A DNA stretch of 64,000 nt, taken from assembly GCF_013409365.1 (NCBI RefSeq), contig NZ_JACCBA010000001.1, positions 3,286,001-3,350,000 on the forward strand, given 5' to 3'. The stretch comes from Actinomadura luteofluorescens (GTDB lineage: Bacteria > Actinomycetota > Actinomycetes > Streptosporangiales > Streptosporangiaceae). The notes below the pieces were generated by a model. That model made no database searches. It was not told the origin of the DNA and saw nothing but the letters and a program-made list of their open reading frames with translations. Below are positions 56,122 through 64,000 of the stretch, in pieces. Position 1 is the first letter of the stretch; each line of letters begins with the position of its first letter. The translations under genes were made by a program, and so were the position numbers.

Positions 56122-56382
56122 ATGAGCCCTCCGCGCCGCCCGGACCCGCCGCCGATGCAGACCAACGACGTCCGCGTCGCGGCCGCAGGGGCGCTCGCCT
56201 GGGCGGTGGCGCTCGTCGTGCTGCTGATCGTCGGACTGCCGTCGCAGGACCGCTGGTGGCTGTGGGTGTGCTGCGTCGGCATCGGGATCGGGCTGTTCGG
56301 CGTGTGGTACGTCCCCAGGCTCCAGGCCGGGCGGGCCCGGCAGGAGGCCGACCGCGCCGCCAAGCGCGAGGCGTCCCGCTGA
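56122..56382 (+). CDS. DUF2530 small membrane protein
   Basis: An 86-residue protein with two membrane helices (about 20-40 and 47-66) and the DUF2530 pattern PPPMQTNDVRVAAAGALAWAVALVVLL...WWLWVCCVGIGIGLFG. The tail is a charged helix. It lies five bases after the TetR stop, so it may be cotranscribed. Function is unknown across actinobacteria. Confidence 0.82.
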   Translation: MSPPRRPDPPPMQTNDVRVAAAGALAWAVALVVLLIVGLPSQDRWWLWVCCVGIGIGLFGVWYVPRLQAGRARQEADRAAKREASR

Positions 56383-56398
56383 AGCCCGCCGGGCCTCG

Positions 56399-59365
56399 CT
56401 AGGGCTCCAGGTCGTCCTCGGCGAGCAGGACGGGCAGGGTCTCGGGGGCGCGCAGGACGGCCTCCAGCAGGAGCCGGTCGCCCCAGTGCCCGGCCGACCA
56501 CGCCAGGGCCCGCGCCAGGCCGGCGGCGCCGCTCGCGTGGATCCGGCCGTCCCTCGTCCACCACGGGACTTCCTGGCCGTCCACGATGAGGCGCTCATGG
56601 GCGAGGTACTCGCCGGGGGCACCTGGCAGGACCGCCCTGACGACCTCCGGGACGGGACGGTCCACCCCGTCCGACTCCACCACCCCCGGGATCTCGTCCC
56701 CGGCGAGCGGCAGGTCCAGGAGTTCGGCGAGGCGCGCGTCGCGGCCCTGCGCGGCGATGACGAGCGGCTGCCCTTCGAGGAGGGGAAGGACGTCGGGGCC
56801 GTCGAGGACGAGGGCGTCCGCCGCGTCGACCACCTCGACGTCGCCGTCCACGACCGCCCGCACACGGTCGGGCGGCTCGACCGCCGCGTCCGGGGCGTCG
56901 GCCAGCGCCGTCCAGAGCCCGCCCAACTGGGCCCGCCCCACCGGACGCTGAGCATCGCCCAGGCGATCGAGCAGTTCCTGCGCGCCCCCGGGCTCGTCGA
57001 GCAGTTCCACCAGTGACGTGCGGACGCCCAGAGCGAGCAGGAGATGCTCGTCAAGGCCCTGGGGCGCGACGTCGTACAGCCCTGCCAGCGCCTCATCGCC
57101 GCCCAGGCGGAACTCCCCCGGCCTGCGGCCGTCCAGAACGGGACGGCGGCTCAGCCACCACGCCGTGTAGGACGGGACGGCGACACGCCGCCCGGTGTGC
57201 AGGGCGACATGGGCGGGGTCCACGATCGCGGACCGCCACGGCGGTGCGGCGAGGACCCTGAGCGCCGCCGCCCAGTCGTCGACGAGTTCGAGGTCGCGGA
57301 CCGCCGTGAACTCGGGGACGAGCGGGGGGAGGTCCTGCTCGCCGATCCGGCGCAGCACCTCGTCGGCCCACAGGTCCTCGTCGTCGAGGTCGAGGCTCTC
57401 GGCCTCGTCGGCGAGACCCGTGAGGTTGACGTCCTCGGCCTTGGCCAGCGCGAACCCGTCCAGGACGCCGGCGGCCGCGAGCGTCTCCGCGCCCCACCGC
57501 TCCAGGACCTCGCCGTCCACGACGCCGAACGGGGCGTCGTCGGCCATGAGCCCACGCAGCGGACTGTCCGGCAGCAGCAGCTCGCCCGCCGGGTAGAGCT
57601 CGCCGTCGTCGCCGGGCAGCGCGAGCTCGGCCAGCCACGGCTCGTCGCCGGGATCGGCGTGCGCGGCCGCGACCAGTCCCAGCACGGCCTCGGCGACCGC
57701 GTCGGGGTCGTCGGAGTCGAAGGACTCCTCGACGGCCGCCCGCACGGCCGCGTCGGCCAGCACGGCCCGCGGGCCGGCCTCGACCGCGCCGAGCCGCGCC
57801 AGGAGCGGGTGCACGGCCTCCGGGTGGACGAAGCGCAGCCCCAGCACGTCCAGGCCCGCGGGATCGACGCCGTCCGCGATCAGCAGCCCGCGCGGCCCCC
57901 GCACCACGCGCCCCGTCCCTCCCGCCAGTGGCACCGGGAGAGCTCCCAGCGCGTCCGTGGCGGCTCCGGTGAGCGCCTCGTACACCCGATGCCACCACGC
58001 CGGTTCCCGGTCCACAGCGGCCAGCTCGTCGATCACGTCGGCCAGCTCGACCCGCCGCACGCCGAGCGCCGCCAGCGCCGGGCTCCGCGCGGGCCACTCC
58101 GGCGGCAGCAGGCCGCCCACGACGGCGTCGCCACCGGTGTCTCCGCCGCCGAGCACCTCCACGAACGCGGCGGGCGCGTCCACGGCGATCGCGTCGCGCC
58201 CGCGGGTGCGGTGCGGCAGGACGGGCGCCTCCGGGAGCCGCTCCCGGACCACGCGCCGGATCCGCGCGTCCAGCTCCCCGGCGGCGATCGGCCCCGGCAC
58301 GAGATCCAGCACCCTTGGGGAGACGGGCAGCTCGCCGAGCAACCGCACGTAGGCCTCGGCGGCCCGGTCGATGAGGAAGTCCGTCAGCGCACCGGGCGCG
58401 ACATGCCGCCTGTCGGGCGCGAGCGGGAACGACGCGATGAGCAGCGCGGGCAGGTCGAGACGCTCGTCGCTGGGGGTGGGCGCATGCAGGACGCCGGGCG
58501 TGCCCTCCGGGAGCCCCTCCTCTGGCAGGGCCCACCGCACCTGCCAGAACGGCCGGGCCCGCTCCTCCACGGGACGGTCCCGCAGGAGCTCCGCTGGGAG
58601 CTCCCCGTGCTCCTCGACCGTCCGCCACAGGCCGCCGTCGATGACCACTTCGCCCGGGGCGCGCCGTTCGGCGGTCAGCGTCCGGACGTCCCCGTCGACG
58701 TCGATCTCGACGTGCTCAAGAGCGGGCAGCGCCAGCATGAGCGCCGCCCCCACCTGCCCGAGCTGCCGCCGGACCGGCTCGACCGCCTCGTCCCGCAGCG
58801 GCAGCCGCACGACCGTGTCGTAGCCCTCCGGGACCTCGGGAGCCCGCTCCAGAGCGAACGGCAGCCGCAGCAGCGGCACGTGCCCGCCGCGCCGCCCCAG
58901 CTCCTCCTCCAGGCCCGCGATCCCCTCGACCAGCTCCCTGGCCCGCACCGACGACCACTCGACCCCCGCCGTCCCCGACGCGACGGCCGGGGTGTCGGAC
59001 ACCGCGACGACGGCGGCGAAGCCCACGCCGAAGCGGCCGGCGGTGGCCGGCTCGTCGCGCTTGGCCGAGGCGCGCAGCGTCGAGAGGGCCTCCACGCCGG
59101 CGGCGTCCAGCGGCGCCCCCGTGTTCGCCGCGATCAGCAGCGGCTCCCCGCCGGTGCGCAGCGTCAGGGCGAGGCGGCCGGGCACCGCGGCGCGCCGGGC
59201 GGCGTCGGCGGCGTTCTGCGCCAGCTCGATGACCACGCGGTCGCGGTAGCCGCCGAGCGCGTGGTCCTCCTCGGCGTTGGCGTCCTCGCGGAAGCGCGCC
59301 GGGGACTCGGCCCAGGCGCGCAGGACCCGCTCACGCAGCGCCCGCGCGCCGAACACGTCCTCCAT
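56399..59365 (-). CDS. Sacsin N-terminal ATPase-like (GHKL) protein
   Basis: A 988-residue protein. The first 220 residues form an HSP90-like ATPase: N-box ELAQNAADA with Asn51, ANTGAPLDAAGVEALSTLRASAKR, and the GRFGVGFAAVVAVSD glycine box. The expected DNG of the ATP site reads ANTG. The rest is a long acidic, helical region without recognised domains. The ATG at 59363-59365 is 4 bases after the DUF3027 stop, so translation is coupled. The pairing with DUF3027 is common in actinobacteria and suggests a shared function, perhaps as a chaperone. That role is inference. Confidence 0.85.
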   Translation of the reverse strand: MEDVFGARALRERVLRAWAESPARFREDANAEEDHALGGYRDRVVIELAQNAADAARRAAVPGRLALTLRTGGEPLLIAANTGAPLDAAGVEALSTLRASAKRDEPATAGRFGVGFAAVVAVSDTPAVASGTAGVEWSSVRARELVEGIAGLEEELGRRGGHVPLLRLPFALERAPEVPEGYDTVVRLPLRDEAVEPVRRQLGQVGAALMLALPALEHVEIDVDGDVRTLTAERRAPGEVVIDGGLWRTVEEHGELPAELLRDRPVEERARPFWQVRWALPEEGLPEGTPGVLHAPTPSDERLDLPALLIASFPLAPDRRHVAPGALTDFLIDRAAEAYVRLLGELPVSPRVLDLVPGPIAAGELDARIRRVVRERLPEAPVLPHRTRGRDAIAVDAPAAFVEVLGGGDTGGDAVVGGLLPPEWPARSPALAALGVRRVELADVIDELAAVDREPAWWHRVYEALTGAATDALGALPVPLAGGTGRVVRGPRGLLIADGVDPAGLDVLGLRFVHPEAVHPLLARLGAVEAGPRAVLADAAVRAAVEESFDSDDPDAVAEAVLGLVAAAHADPGDEPWLAELALPGDDGELYPAGELLLPDSPLRGLMADDAPFGVVDGEVLERWGAETLAAAGVLDGFALAKAEDVNLTGLADEAESLDLDDEDLWADEVLRRIGEQDLPPLVPEFTAVRDLELVDDWAAALRVLAAPPWRSAIVDPAHVALHTGRRVAVPSYTAWWLSRRPVLDGRRPGEFRLGGDEALAGLYDVAPQGLDEHLLLALGVRTSLVELLDEPGGAQELLDRLGDAQRPVGRAQLGGLWTALADAPDAAVEPPDRVRAVVDGDVEVVDAADALVLDGPDVLPLLEGQPLVIAAQGRDARLAELLDLPLAGDEIPGVVESDGVDRPVPEVVRAVLPGAPGEYLAHERLIVDGQEVPWWTRDGRIHASGAAGLARALAWSAGHWGDRLLLEAVLRAPETLPVLLAEDDLEP

Positions 59366-59369
59366 GGGA

Positions 59370-60230
59370 TCAGCTGTGGCCGAGGGCCTCGTCGTCGAGG
59401 GACGCGGCGTCCTCGTCACCGCCGGTGGGGACGACCTCGTAGCCGAGCTCGTCGATGACCGGCGGGTTGTGCTCGGACACCGCCGGAAGGGAGACGGCCT
59501 CGGAGTGCGCGCCGCAGCCGTGGTCGGCGGAGACGACGCGGCCGTCGTCGGGCGCGTACTCGTTGGCGCAGACGCCGAAGACCTGCCGCAGCGCGCCCGC
59601 CAGCACCACGTAGAAGCCGCACGTGGAGCACTGGGCGGGGGCGGACGCGGCGATAGGGGCGCGGGGCCCGGCGACGCCGTCGTACCAGCGGGCGGCGGCC
59701 TCGTCGCGGCCCTCACGCGACAGCACCCGGACGCGGCCGAGGCCGAGCTCCCACTGGGCCTCGCGGTCGGTCGACTCGTCCACCTGCGTGAAGCCGGGCG
59801 CGAGCCGCACGTCGTCGGGCGCGGTCGGCAGCAGGTCGCCGGGGCCGAGGTCGCCCGGGCGCAGCCGCTCCAGCCACGGCACCCACGGCGGCGCGAGGAG
59901 CGCGTCGTCGCCGGGGAGCAGGACGCACTCGCTGACCGTGACGTTCCTGGCGCGCGACGCGCGGGTCACCGTCACGGCCCACCGCCAGCCGGTGTACGCG
60001 GGGTCGAGGCACACGAAGTAGTGGGTGACCACCCGGTCGCCCTCGGCGCGCAGGCCGAGGTGCTCGCCGACCCGGGTCTGGCCGGCGGTGTCCTCGGCGG
60101 CCTCCCGGGCGAGGTCGACCGCCTCGGCGCAGGCGGAGTCGACGGCGGGTGTGCGGGGCCGGCGGGCGGCCGCGGTCGTGGTGCGCGCGGCGGCGGAGCG
60201 CGCGGGGCTGGACTGGCGCTGTGGGCTCAC
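59370..60230 (-). CDS. DUF3027 family protein
   Basis: A 286-residue protein of an actinobacterial family. The diagnostic CSTCGFYVVLAGALRQVFGVCANEYAPDDGRVVSADHGCGAHSE is near residues 200-245. Its Cys/His residues (CxxC, CANE, HGCGAH) suggest a zinc site. The GTG start at 60230 precedes a basic tail. It is directly upstream of the sacsin-type gene and divergent from an MFS gene. Confidence 0.87.
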   Translation of the reverse strand: MSPQRQSSPARSAAARTTTAAARRPRTPAVDSACAEAVDLAREAAEDTAGQTRVGEHLGLRAEGDRVVTHYFVCLDPAYTGWRWAVTVTRASRARNVTVSECVLLPGDDALLAPPWVPWLERLRPGDLGPGDLLPTAPDDVRLAPGFTQVDESTDREAQWELGLGRVRVLSREGRDEAAARWYDGVAGPRAPIAASAPAQCSTCGFYVVLAGALRQVFGVCANEYAPDDGRVVSADHGCGAHSEAVSLPAVSEHNPPVIDELGYEVVPTGGDEDAASLDDEALGHS

Positions 60231-60387
60231 ATGTCAATTCTCGCCCATGCGGGCACGTGACCCGCACAAGGCGGGCGCCGTCCGCGAGGTGATCCGGCAT
60301 TCCAGCGGGGAACGTACCCTCAGTCGAGGACTCCGATGGCCGCCCCCGGTCCCGAGCCGGGCCGACCGCGAGGAGAGATCAGGGCGC

Positions 60388-61782
60388 ATGGCAGAGCGGA
60401 CACGGGCGGGTCGGTCCGCACGCGCCGTCACCGGTGGTGCGGCGCGGGCGTGCCGCGCAGCGCGCTCCGCCGCGCTCGGCACGGGACGGCTCACCCGCCG
60501 CGTCACCCACGCGCAGGGCGCCGGCCGGAGCGGGCTCGGCAGCCTGATCGAGTCGTGCGCGTTCAACTCCGCCGGGGACGCGCTGGTCACGGTCGCGCTC
60601 GCCGGAACCCTGTTCTTCGGCCTGGACGTCGACCAGGCGCGCAGCCAGGTCGCCCTCTACCTCGTCGTCACCATGGCGCCGTTCGCGCTGGTCGCGCCGC
60701 TGATCGGCCCGGCGCTGGACCGGGCGAGGCACGTCCGCCGGTACGCGATCGCGAGCACGTTCGTGATGCGGGCGCTGCTGTGCTGGGCGCTGGCGAGCGC
60801 GCTCCCGCACGGCGACCAGGTCACCTTCCTGCCGGCCGCGTTCGGCGTGCTCGTGCTGTCCAAGGCCTTCGGGGTGCTGCGGGCCGCGGTGACCCCGCGC
60901 GTCCTGCCGGACGAGATCTCGCTGGTGACGGCGAACGCGCGCTGCTCGTTCGCCGGGCTCATCGCCGCGTCGATCACCGCGCCCGTCGGCGCCGGGCTCG
61001 CCGTGCTGATCGGGCCGGGCTGGGTGCTGCGCATCGGGACGGTCCTGTTCCTGCTGGGCGCCGTGTTCACCGTGCGGCTGCCCCGGCACGTGGACGTCCC
61101 CGAAGCCGAACGGGCGGCGGAGAGCGCCGCCCCGCGCCGCCGGTGGCGGGCGCTGCCGCGCGTCGGCCCGGTCGTCGCCGAGGCGATGCAGGCGAACGCG
61201 GTGCTCCGCGCGTTCTCCGGCTTCCTGATCATCTACCTGGCGTTCCTGCTGCGCCAGGAGCGGTTCGACCCCGTGTCGCACCATGTCGCCCTCGGCCTGC
61301 TGGCGGCGTGCGCGGGCGCGGGCGGGCTGATCGGCACCGCGCTCGGCGCCTGGATGAAGGCGCGGGCGCCGCGGTTCATCGTGTCGGCGACGCTGGCGAC
61401 CGTCACCGGCGTCACCGCCGCGGGCGCCGCGTTCTTCGGGCTGTGGGCGGCCCTCGCCGTGGCGACCGCGGCCGGGCTCGGTCAGGTGCTCGGCAAGCTG
61501 TCCATGGACGCGGTCGTGCAGCGCGAGATCGGCGAGGAGGTGAGCTCGTCCACCTTCGCGGTGTCGGAGACCCTGCACCAGCTCAGCTGGGTCCTCGGCG
61601 GGCTGCTCGGCCTCGGCATGTCGATCGTCGCGGACGGGCGGCTCGCGCTCGCCACCGTCGCGGCGGCGCTCGCCCTCGCGTCCGGGCTGCTGGTGATGCG
61701 GCAGGCCGGAGCCCGGCGTGCGGCCGGCCGGCCCGACCCCGCCGGCCCGCTCAAGGACGCGCACCACGAGATGCGCGCCTGA
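60388..61782 (+). CDS. MFS transporter of the DUF3027 neighbourhood
   Basis: A 464-residue multi-pass protein. A basic N-terminal tail of about 50 residues precedes LIESCAFNSAGDALVTVALAGTLFFGLDVDQAR; LIGPALDRARHVRRYAIASTFVMRALLCW follows. GAGGAGA lies upstream of the ATG at 60388. This MFS type is conserved beside DUF3027 and cold-shock genes in other actinomycetes. Substrate unknown. Confidence 0.82.
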   Translation: MAERTRAGRSARAVTGGAARACRAARSAALGTGRLTRRVTHAQGAGRSGLGSLIESCAFNSAGDALVTVALAGTLFFGLDVDQARSQVALYLVVTMAPFALVAPLIGPALDRARHVRRYAIASTFVMRALLCWALASALPHGDQVTFLPAAFGVLVLSKAFGVLRAAVTPRVLPDEISLVTANARCSFAGLIAASITAPVGAGLAVLIGPGWVLRIGTVLFLLGAVFTVRLPRHVDVPEAERAAESAAPRRRWRALPRVGPVVAEAMQANAVLRAFSGFLIIYLAFLLRQERFDPVSHHVALGLLAACAGAGGLIGTALGAWMKARAPRFIVSATLATVTGVTAAGAAFFGLWAALAVATAAGLGQVLGKLSMDAVVQREIGEEVSSSTFAVSETLHQLSWVLGGLLGLGMSIVADGRLALATVAAALALASGLLVMRQAGARRAAGRPDPAGPLKDAHHEMRA

Positions 61783-61812
61783 CCCCCGGGAACGCCCGGG
61801 CGGCCGGAGGCG

Positions 61813-62208
61813 TCAGGGCGCCAGGTCGTCGGCGACCGCGCGCAGCACGATGGCGATCTTCTTGGCCTCCGCGGGCGCCGGGTGCTTGCCCCGCCGGTAG
61901 GTGTTGGAGATCCCGTCCAGCAGCTTGATCAGGTCCTCGGTGATGACGACCATCTCGTCGGGCTTCTTGCGCCGCTGCTTGGCGATGGTCTTCTCCACCG
62001 ACGGCAGCGTCTCCAGCACCCGCACCTGCAGGGCCTGCTGACCGCGGCGCCCCTCGACCACGCCGAACTCGATGCGCTGGCCCGGCTTGAGGGTCGTGAC
62101 CCCGGCCGGCAGCGCCGACGAGTGCACGAAGACCTCACCGCCGTCGTCGCGGGTGAGGAAGCCGAACCCCTTGTCGGAGTCGTACCACTTGACCTTGCCA
62201 GTCGGCAC
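61813..62208 (-). CDS. Cold-shock-domain protein with C-terminal extension
   Basis: A 131-residue protein. Residues 1-65 are a cold-shock domain with RNP1 KGFGFL and RNP2 VFVHSSAL. The C-terminal KKPDEMVVITEDLIKLLDGISNTYRRGKHP helical region is typical of the larger actinobacterial type. The GTG at 62208 (GAGG ahead) gives the family start PTGKVKWYDSDKGFGFL. Binds RNA or single-stranded DNA. It is convergent with the MFS gene. Confidence 0.9.
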   Translation of the reverse strand: MPTGKVKWYDSDKGFGFLTRDDGGEVFVHSSALPAGVTTLKPGQRIEFGVVEGRRGQQALQVRVLETLPSVEKTIAKQRRKKPDEMVVITEDLIKLLDGISNTYRRGKHPAPAEAKKIAIVLRAVADDLAP

Positions 62209-62384
62209 CGGAGACCTCGTTCGGTAATCGTCCTGAATCGACCCCAAGATTAGTGCCTCGCAGCGGGCCGGTGAACATGCCGGGGGCCCCCGCGACGCCT
62301 ACGGGGCAACGCGATCGACGCTATCCCGGACGTCCCGGAACGGCATCCGAATATCGCCGCCCAGCTCAGCCCGCCGGGAGCGGC

Positions 62385-63032
62385 TCAGCCCGCCCCGAAG
62401 CCCCCGAGCCAGCCGGGGAACGCCAGCAGGTCCGGCAGGACGACGTCCGCGCCGTAGGCGCTGAGGGCCGCCGAGTCGAACGCGCCGGTCGCGACGGCCA
62501 CCGCCACCGCCGACGCGGCCCGTGCGGCGTCCACGTCGCCGGTGTGGTCGCCGATGTAGGCGCCGGCGCCGTGCTCGCGCAGCGCGGCGCCCTTGTCGGC
62601 GCCGAACAGGCCGCCCACCACGGCGTCCGCCGCCAGCCCGAGGAACCGGACGGTCCGCTCGGTGTCGGCCTGGTTCTTGCCCGACACGACGACCACCCGC
62701 CCGCCGCGGGCCCGCACGGCCTCCAGCGCGGCGGCCGCGCCCGGCATCAGGACGGTCGCCGGGACCGCGACGTCGGCGTAGATCGCCCGGTAGCGCGCCG
62801 CCATCGCGGGCACCCGCTCCGGCGGGAACCAGTACGCCAGCTCCTCCTCCAGCGGCGGCCCGATGCGCCGCACCACCTGGCCGGTGTCGATCGGGACGCC
62901 CGTCTCCGCCGCCAGGGCCGCGTAGACGGCACTGATCCCGGCGCGGGTGTCGGCGAGGGTCAGATCGAGGTCGAAACCGATGGCGAGGCCGTCGCGGGAC
63001 GGCGCGGAGGAGGGAAGATCGAGCACGTCCAC
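62385..63032 (-). CDS. HAD-superfamily phosphatase
   Basis: A 215-residue hydrolase. Motif I FDLDLTLAD with Asp21 and Asp23, motif II VVSGK near 128-132, motif III Lys in GADKGAAL and motif IV GDHTGDVDAA are all visible. The cap insert lies between motifs I and II, as in phosphoglycolate phosphatase-like members. The start is GTG 63032 or GTG 63026, neither with a strong ribosome site. The stop lies in the second of two GCTCAGCCCGCC direct repeats (62364-62375 and 62383-62394). Confidence 0.85.
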   Translation of the reverse strand: MDVLDLPSSAPSRDGLAIGFDLDLTLADTRAGISAVYAALAAETGVPIDTGQVVRRIGPPLEEELAYWFPPERVPAMAARYRAIYADVAVPATVLMPGAAAALEAVRARGGRVVVVSGKNQADTERTVRFLGLAADAVVGGLFGADKGAALREHGAGAYIGDHTGDVDAARAASAVAVAVATGAFDSAALSAYGADVVLPDLLAFPGWLGGFGAG

Positions 63033-63061
63033 AGGGTAAGGGGGCTGGACACACGCAAGGA

Positions 63062-63115
63062 CCCGCGCTCTCCTGGTAGTGGCGATGCGACGGGATCCGA
63101 GTAGGAGAGCGCGGG
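63062..63115. repeat. Perfect 13-base inverted repeat with 28-base loop
   Basis: CCCGCGCTCTCCT (63062-63074) and its exact complement (63103-63115) flank a 28-base spacer between two divergent genes. It could be a cruciform, a transcript hairpin or paired operator halves. No T run follows on either strand. Confidence 0.65.
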
Positions 63116-63238
63116 ACCGTGCTGCGGATATACCCGGGCCCTCGACCACAAACCACCTGACCAGGGAAAACACAGCACACGAACGCACCATCCCCGCCCC
63201 AAGGACGCATCGCCCCGACCCGGTGAAGGAGGCCGCAC

Positions 63239-63601
63239 ATGGCAGGGACCCAGACCGAGCCAGGCGGTGACCACCGCGCCCCGCGCGCCCGCCGGATCCC
63301 CGCCGCCGCCGCTGCGCGCCGCCGCGCCGTCGGCCTTCTCGCGGCGGCGGTGTCCATCGTCACCACGCTCGTGGTGACGATCCTGGCCGTGCACATCGTC
63401 TTCGTGGCGTTCGAGGCCAACACCGCCAACGACCTCGTCCGCTGGTTCGGGGACCGCGCCACCGACCTGTGCTGGCAGTTCAAGGACGTCTTCCAGCCGG
63501 ACAACCCCAAGGTGGAGGTCGCCGTCAACTACGGTCTGGCCGCCCTCGTCTACCTGGTGGTCGGACGCATCCTCGTCGGCCTCGTCCGCCGCCTGGGCTA
63601 G
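63239..63601 (+). CDS. Small membrane protein of unknown function
   Basis: A 120-residue protein with a strong GAAGGAGG site ahead of the ATG. A basic N-terminal tail is followed by two membrane helices (about 31-60 and 93-116) and a polar linker DRATDLCWQFKDVFQPDNPKVEVAVNYG. I recognise similar actinobacterial small membrane proteins but no function. Its end is 12 bases from a convergent gene. Confidence 0.65.
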   Translation: MAGTQTEPGGDHRAPRARRIPAAAAARRRAVGLLAAAVSIVTTLVVTILAVHIVFVAFEANTANDLVRWFGDRATDLCWQFKDVFQPDNPKVEVAVNYGLAALVYLVVGRILVGLVRRLG

Positions 63602-63613
63602 TCGCCGCCCGGG

Positions 63614-64000
63614 TCAGTCGCGGCCGGGGAAGCGGACCTTGTCGAAGGGCCACGCCGTGCCGACCCATTCGCGGACGAACCCCTCCAGCTCCTTCTCCAG
63701 GACGGAGTTCTCCTCGTCCGCGCGCACCCAGAAGACGACCACCGCGTCCGAGCCGGGACGGTCCGAGGGGGCGACGTGGATGCGGCCGAGCTGCCGCTCC
63801 CCGTCCGGTGTGATCACGACGTAGCTGAACGAGCGCCGCAGCTGCCCCTGCTTCTGCAGCCACGCGACGTCGATCAGGGCCTGCTCGAAGGTGAACTCGC
63901 GGTCGGGCCAGCCCCACTCGGGCCCGAACCGCCCGGCCAGCCGGTCCAGGCTGCCGATCACGGCGCCGTAGTCCTTGACGACGTCGTGCACGGTGATCGG
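63614..64000 (-). CDS. GNAT acetyltransferase-like protein, 5' end outside window
   Basis: The frame is open to the right edge (129 codons visible), so the N-terminus is missing; the GTG at 63991 is internal or near the true start. The sequence ITVHDVVKDYGAVIGSLD...FSYVVITPDGERQLGRIHV and DAVVVFWVRADEENSVLEKELEGFVREW resembles acetyltransferase-like proteins common in actinobacteria. The acetyl-CoA loop is not clearly recognisable. The end WPFDKVRFPGRD is characteristic of this group. Confidence 0.55.
   Translation of the reverse strand, partial: PITVHDVVKDYGAVIGSLDRLAGRFGPEWGWPDREFTFEQALIDVAWLQKQGQLRRSFSYVVITPDGERQLGRIHVAPSDRPGSDAVVVFWVRADEENSVLEKELEGFVREWVGTAWPFDKVRFPGRD

Noticed and set aside
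61783..61812. Terminator between the MFS gene and cold-shock gene
   Set aside because: Only short, interrupted pairings are present; not convincing enough to list.

Overview
The window is very GC-rich, uses many GTG starts and ATGA/GTGA gene overlaps, and carries an IdeR-type iron regulator, a UdgX-type uracil-DNA glycosylase, DUF2530, DUF3027 and a two-gene CitA/PdxH neighbourhood. Together these point to a filamentous actinomycete. The gene style fits Actinomadura or another Thermomonosporaceae member, but that placement is inference. I see no tRNA, rRNA, CRISPR array, phage or transposase gene; the content is mostly chromosomal housekeeping and regulation.

Layout, left to right. 1-9279: one tightly coupled plus-strand operon with both hydantoinase/oxoprolinase subunits, a DUF1989 protein, a polar amino-acid ABC transporter (lipoprotein, permease, ATPase), a nitrilase-family amidohydrolase and a class I aminotransferase. 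It reads as uptake and stepwise opening, deamidation and transamination of a small cyclic amide or ureide. 9323-12304: an acyl-CoA dehydrogenase and a methyltransferase closed by a strong terminator. 12603-18615 (minus): a large LuxR-type ATPase regulator, a CoA transferase and argS. 18729-18908: a structured repeat. 18905-21969 (minus): an SRPBCC/ArsR/MFS/membrane-protein operon headed by two palindromes. 22210-26543: a cupin, an AraC regulator, a YcxB-like membrane protein and two large uncharacterised proteins. 26549-30704 (minus): enoyl-CoA hydratase, thiolase and a multidrug MFS fused to a winged helix but broken by a frameshift.

30814-37892: small proteins, a methyltransferase, a secreted protein, an alcohol dehydrogenase, a PAS-GAF-PP2C phosphatase and ideR. 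37992-41943: udgX, an MFS transporter, pdxH and divergent citrate synthase. 42014-44902: a 962-residue membrane receptor-like protein with an extracytoplasmic periplasmic-binding-protein fold. 45495-50328: serC, a shortened class II amidotransferase-like gene, two beta-propeller-like proteins and tiny membrane proteins. 50405-56382: a three-repeat membrane protein, ThpR, an MFS exporter with divergent MarR and TetR regulators, and DUF2530. 56399-64000: a sacsin-type ATPase gene coupled to DUF3027, an MFS gene, a cold-shock-domain protein, a HAD phosphatase, a small membrane protein and an edge-truncated acetyltransferase-like gene.

Two genes, the ABC ATPase near 7180 and the MFS/winged-helix gene near 29238, each become normal family members if one base is removed from a short C/G run. 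They are either sequencing errors or real frameshifts. The most attractive uncharacterised systems are the 1-9279 catabolic operon and the receptor-like gene at 42014-44902.
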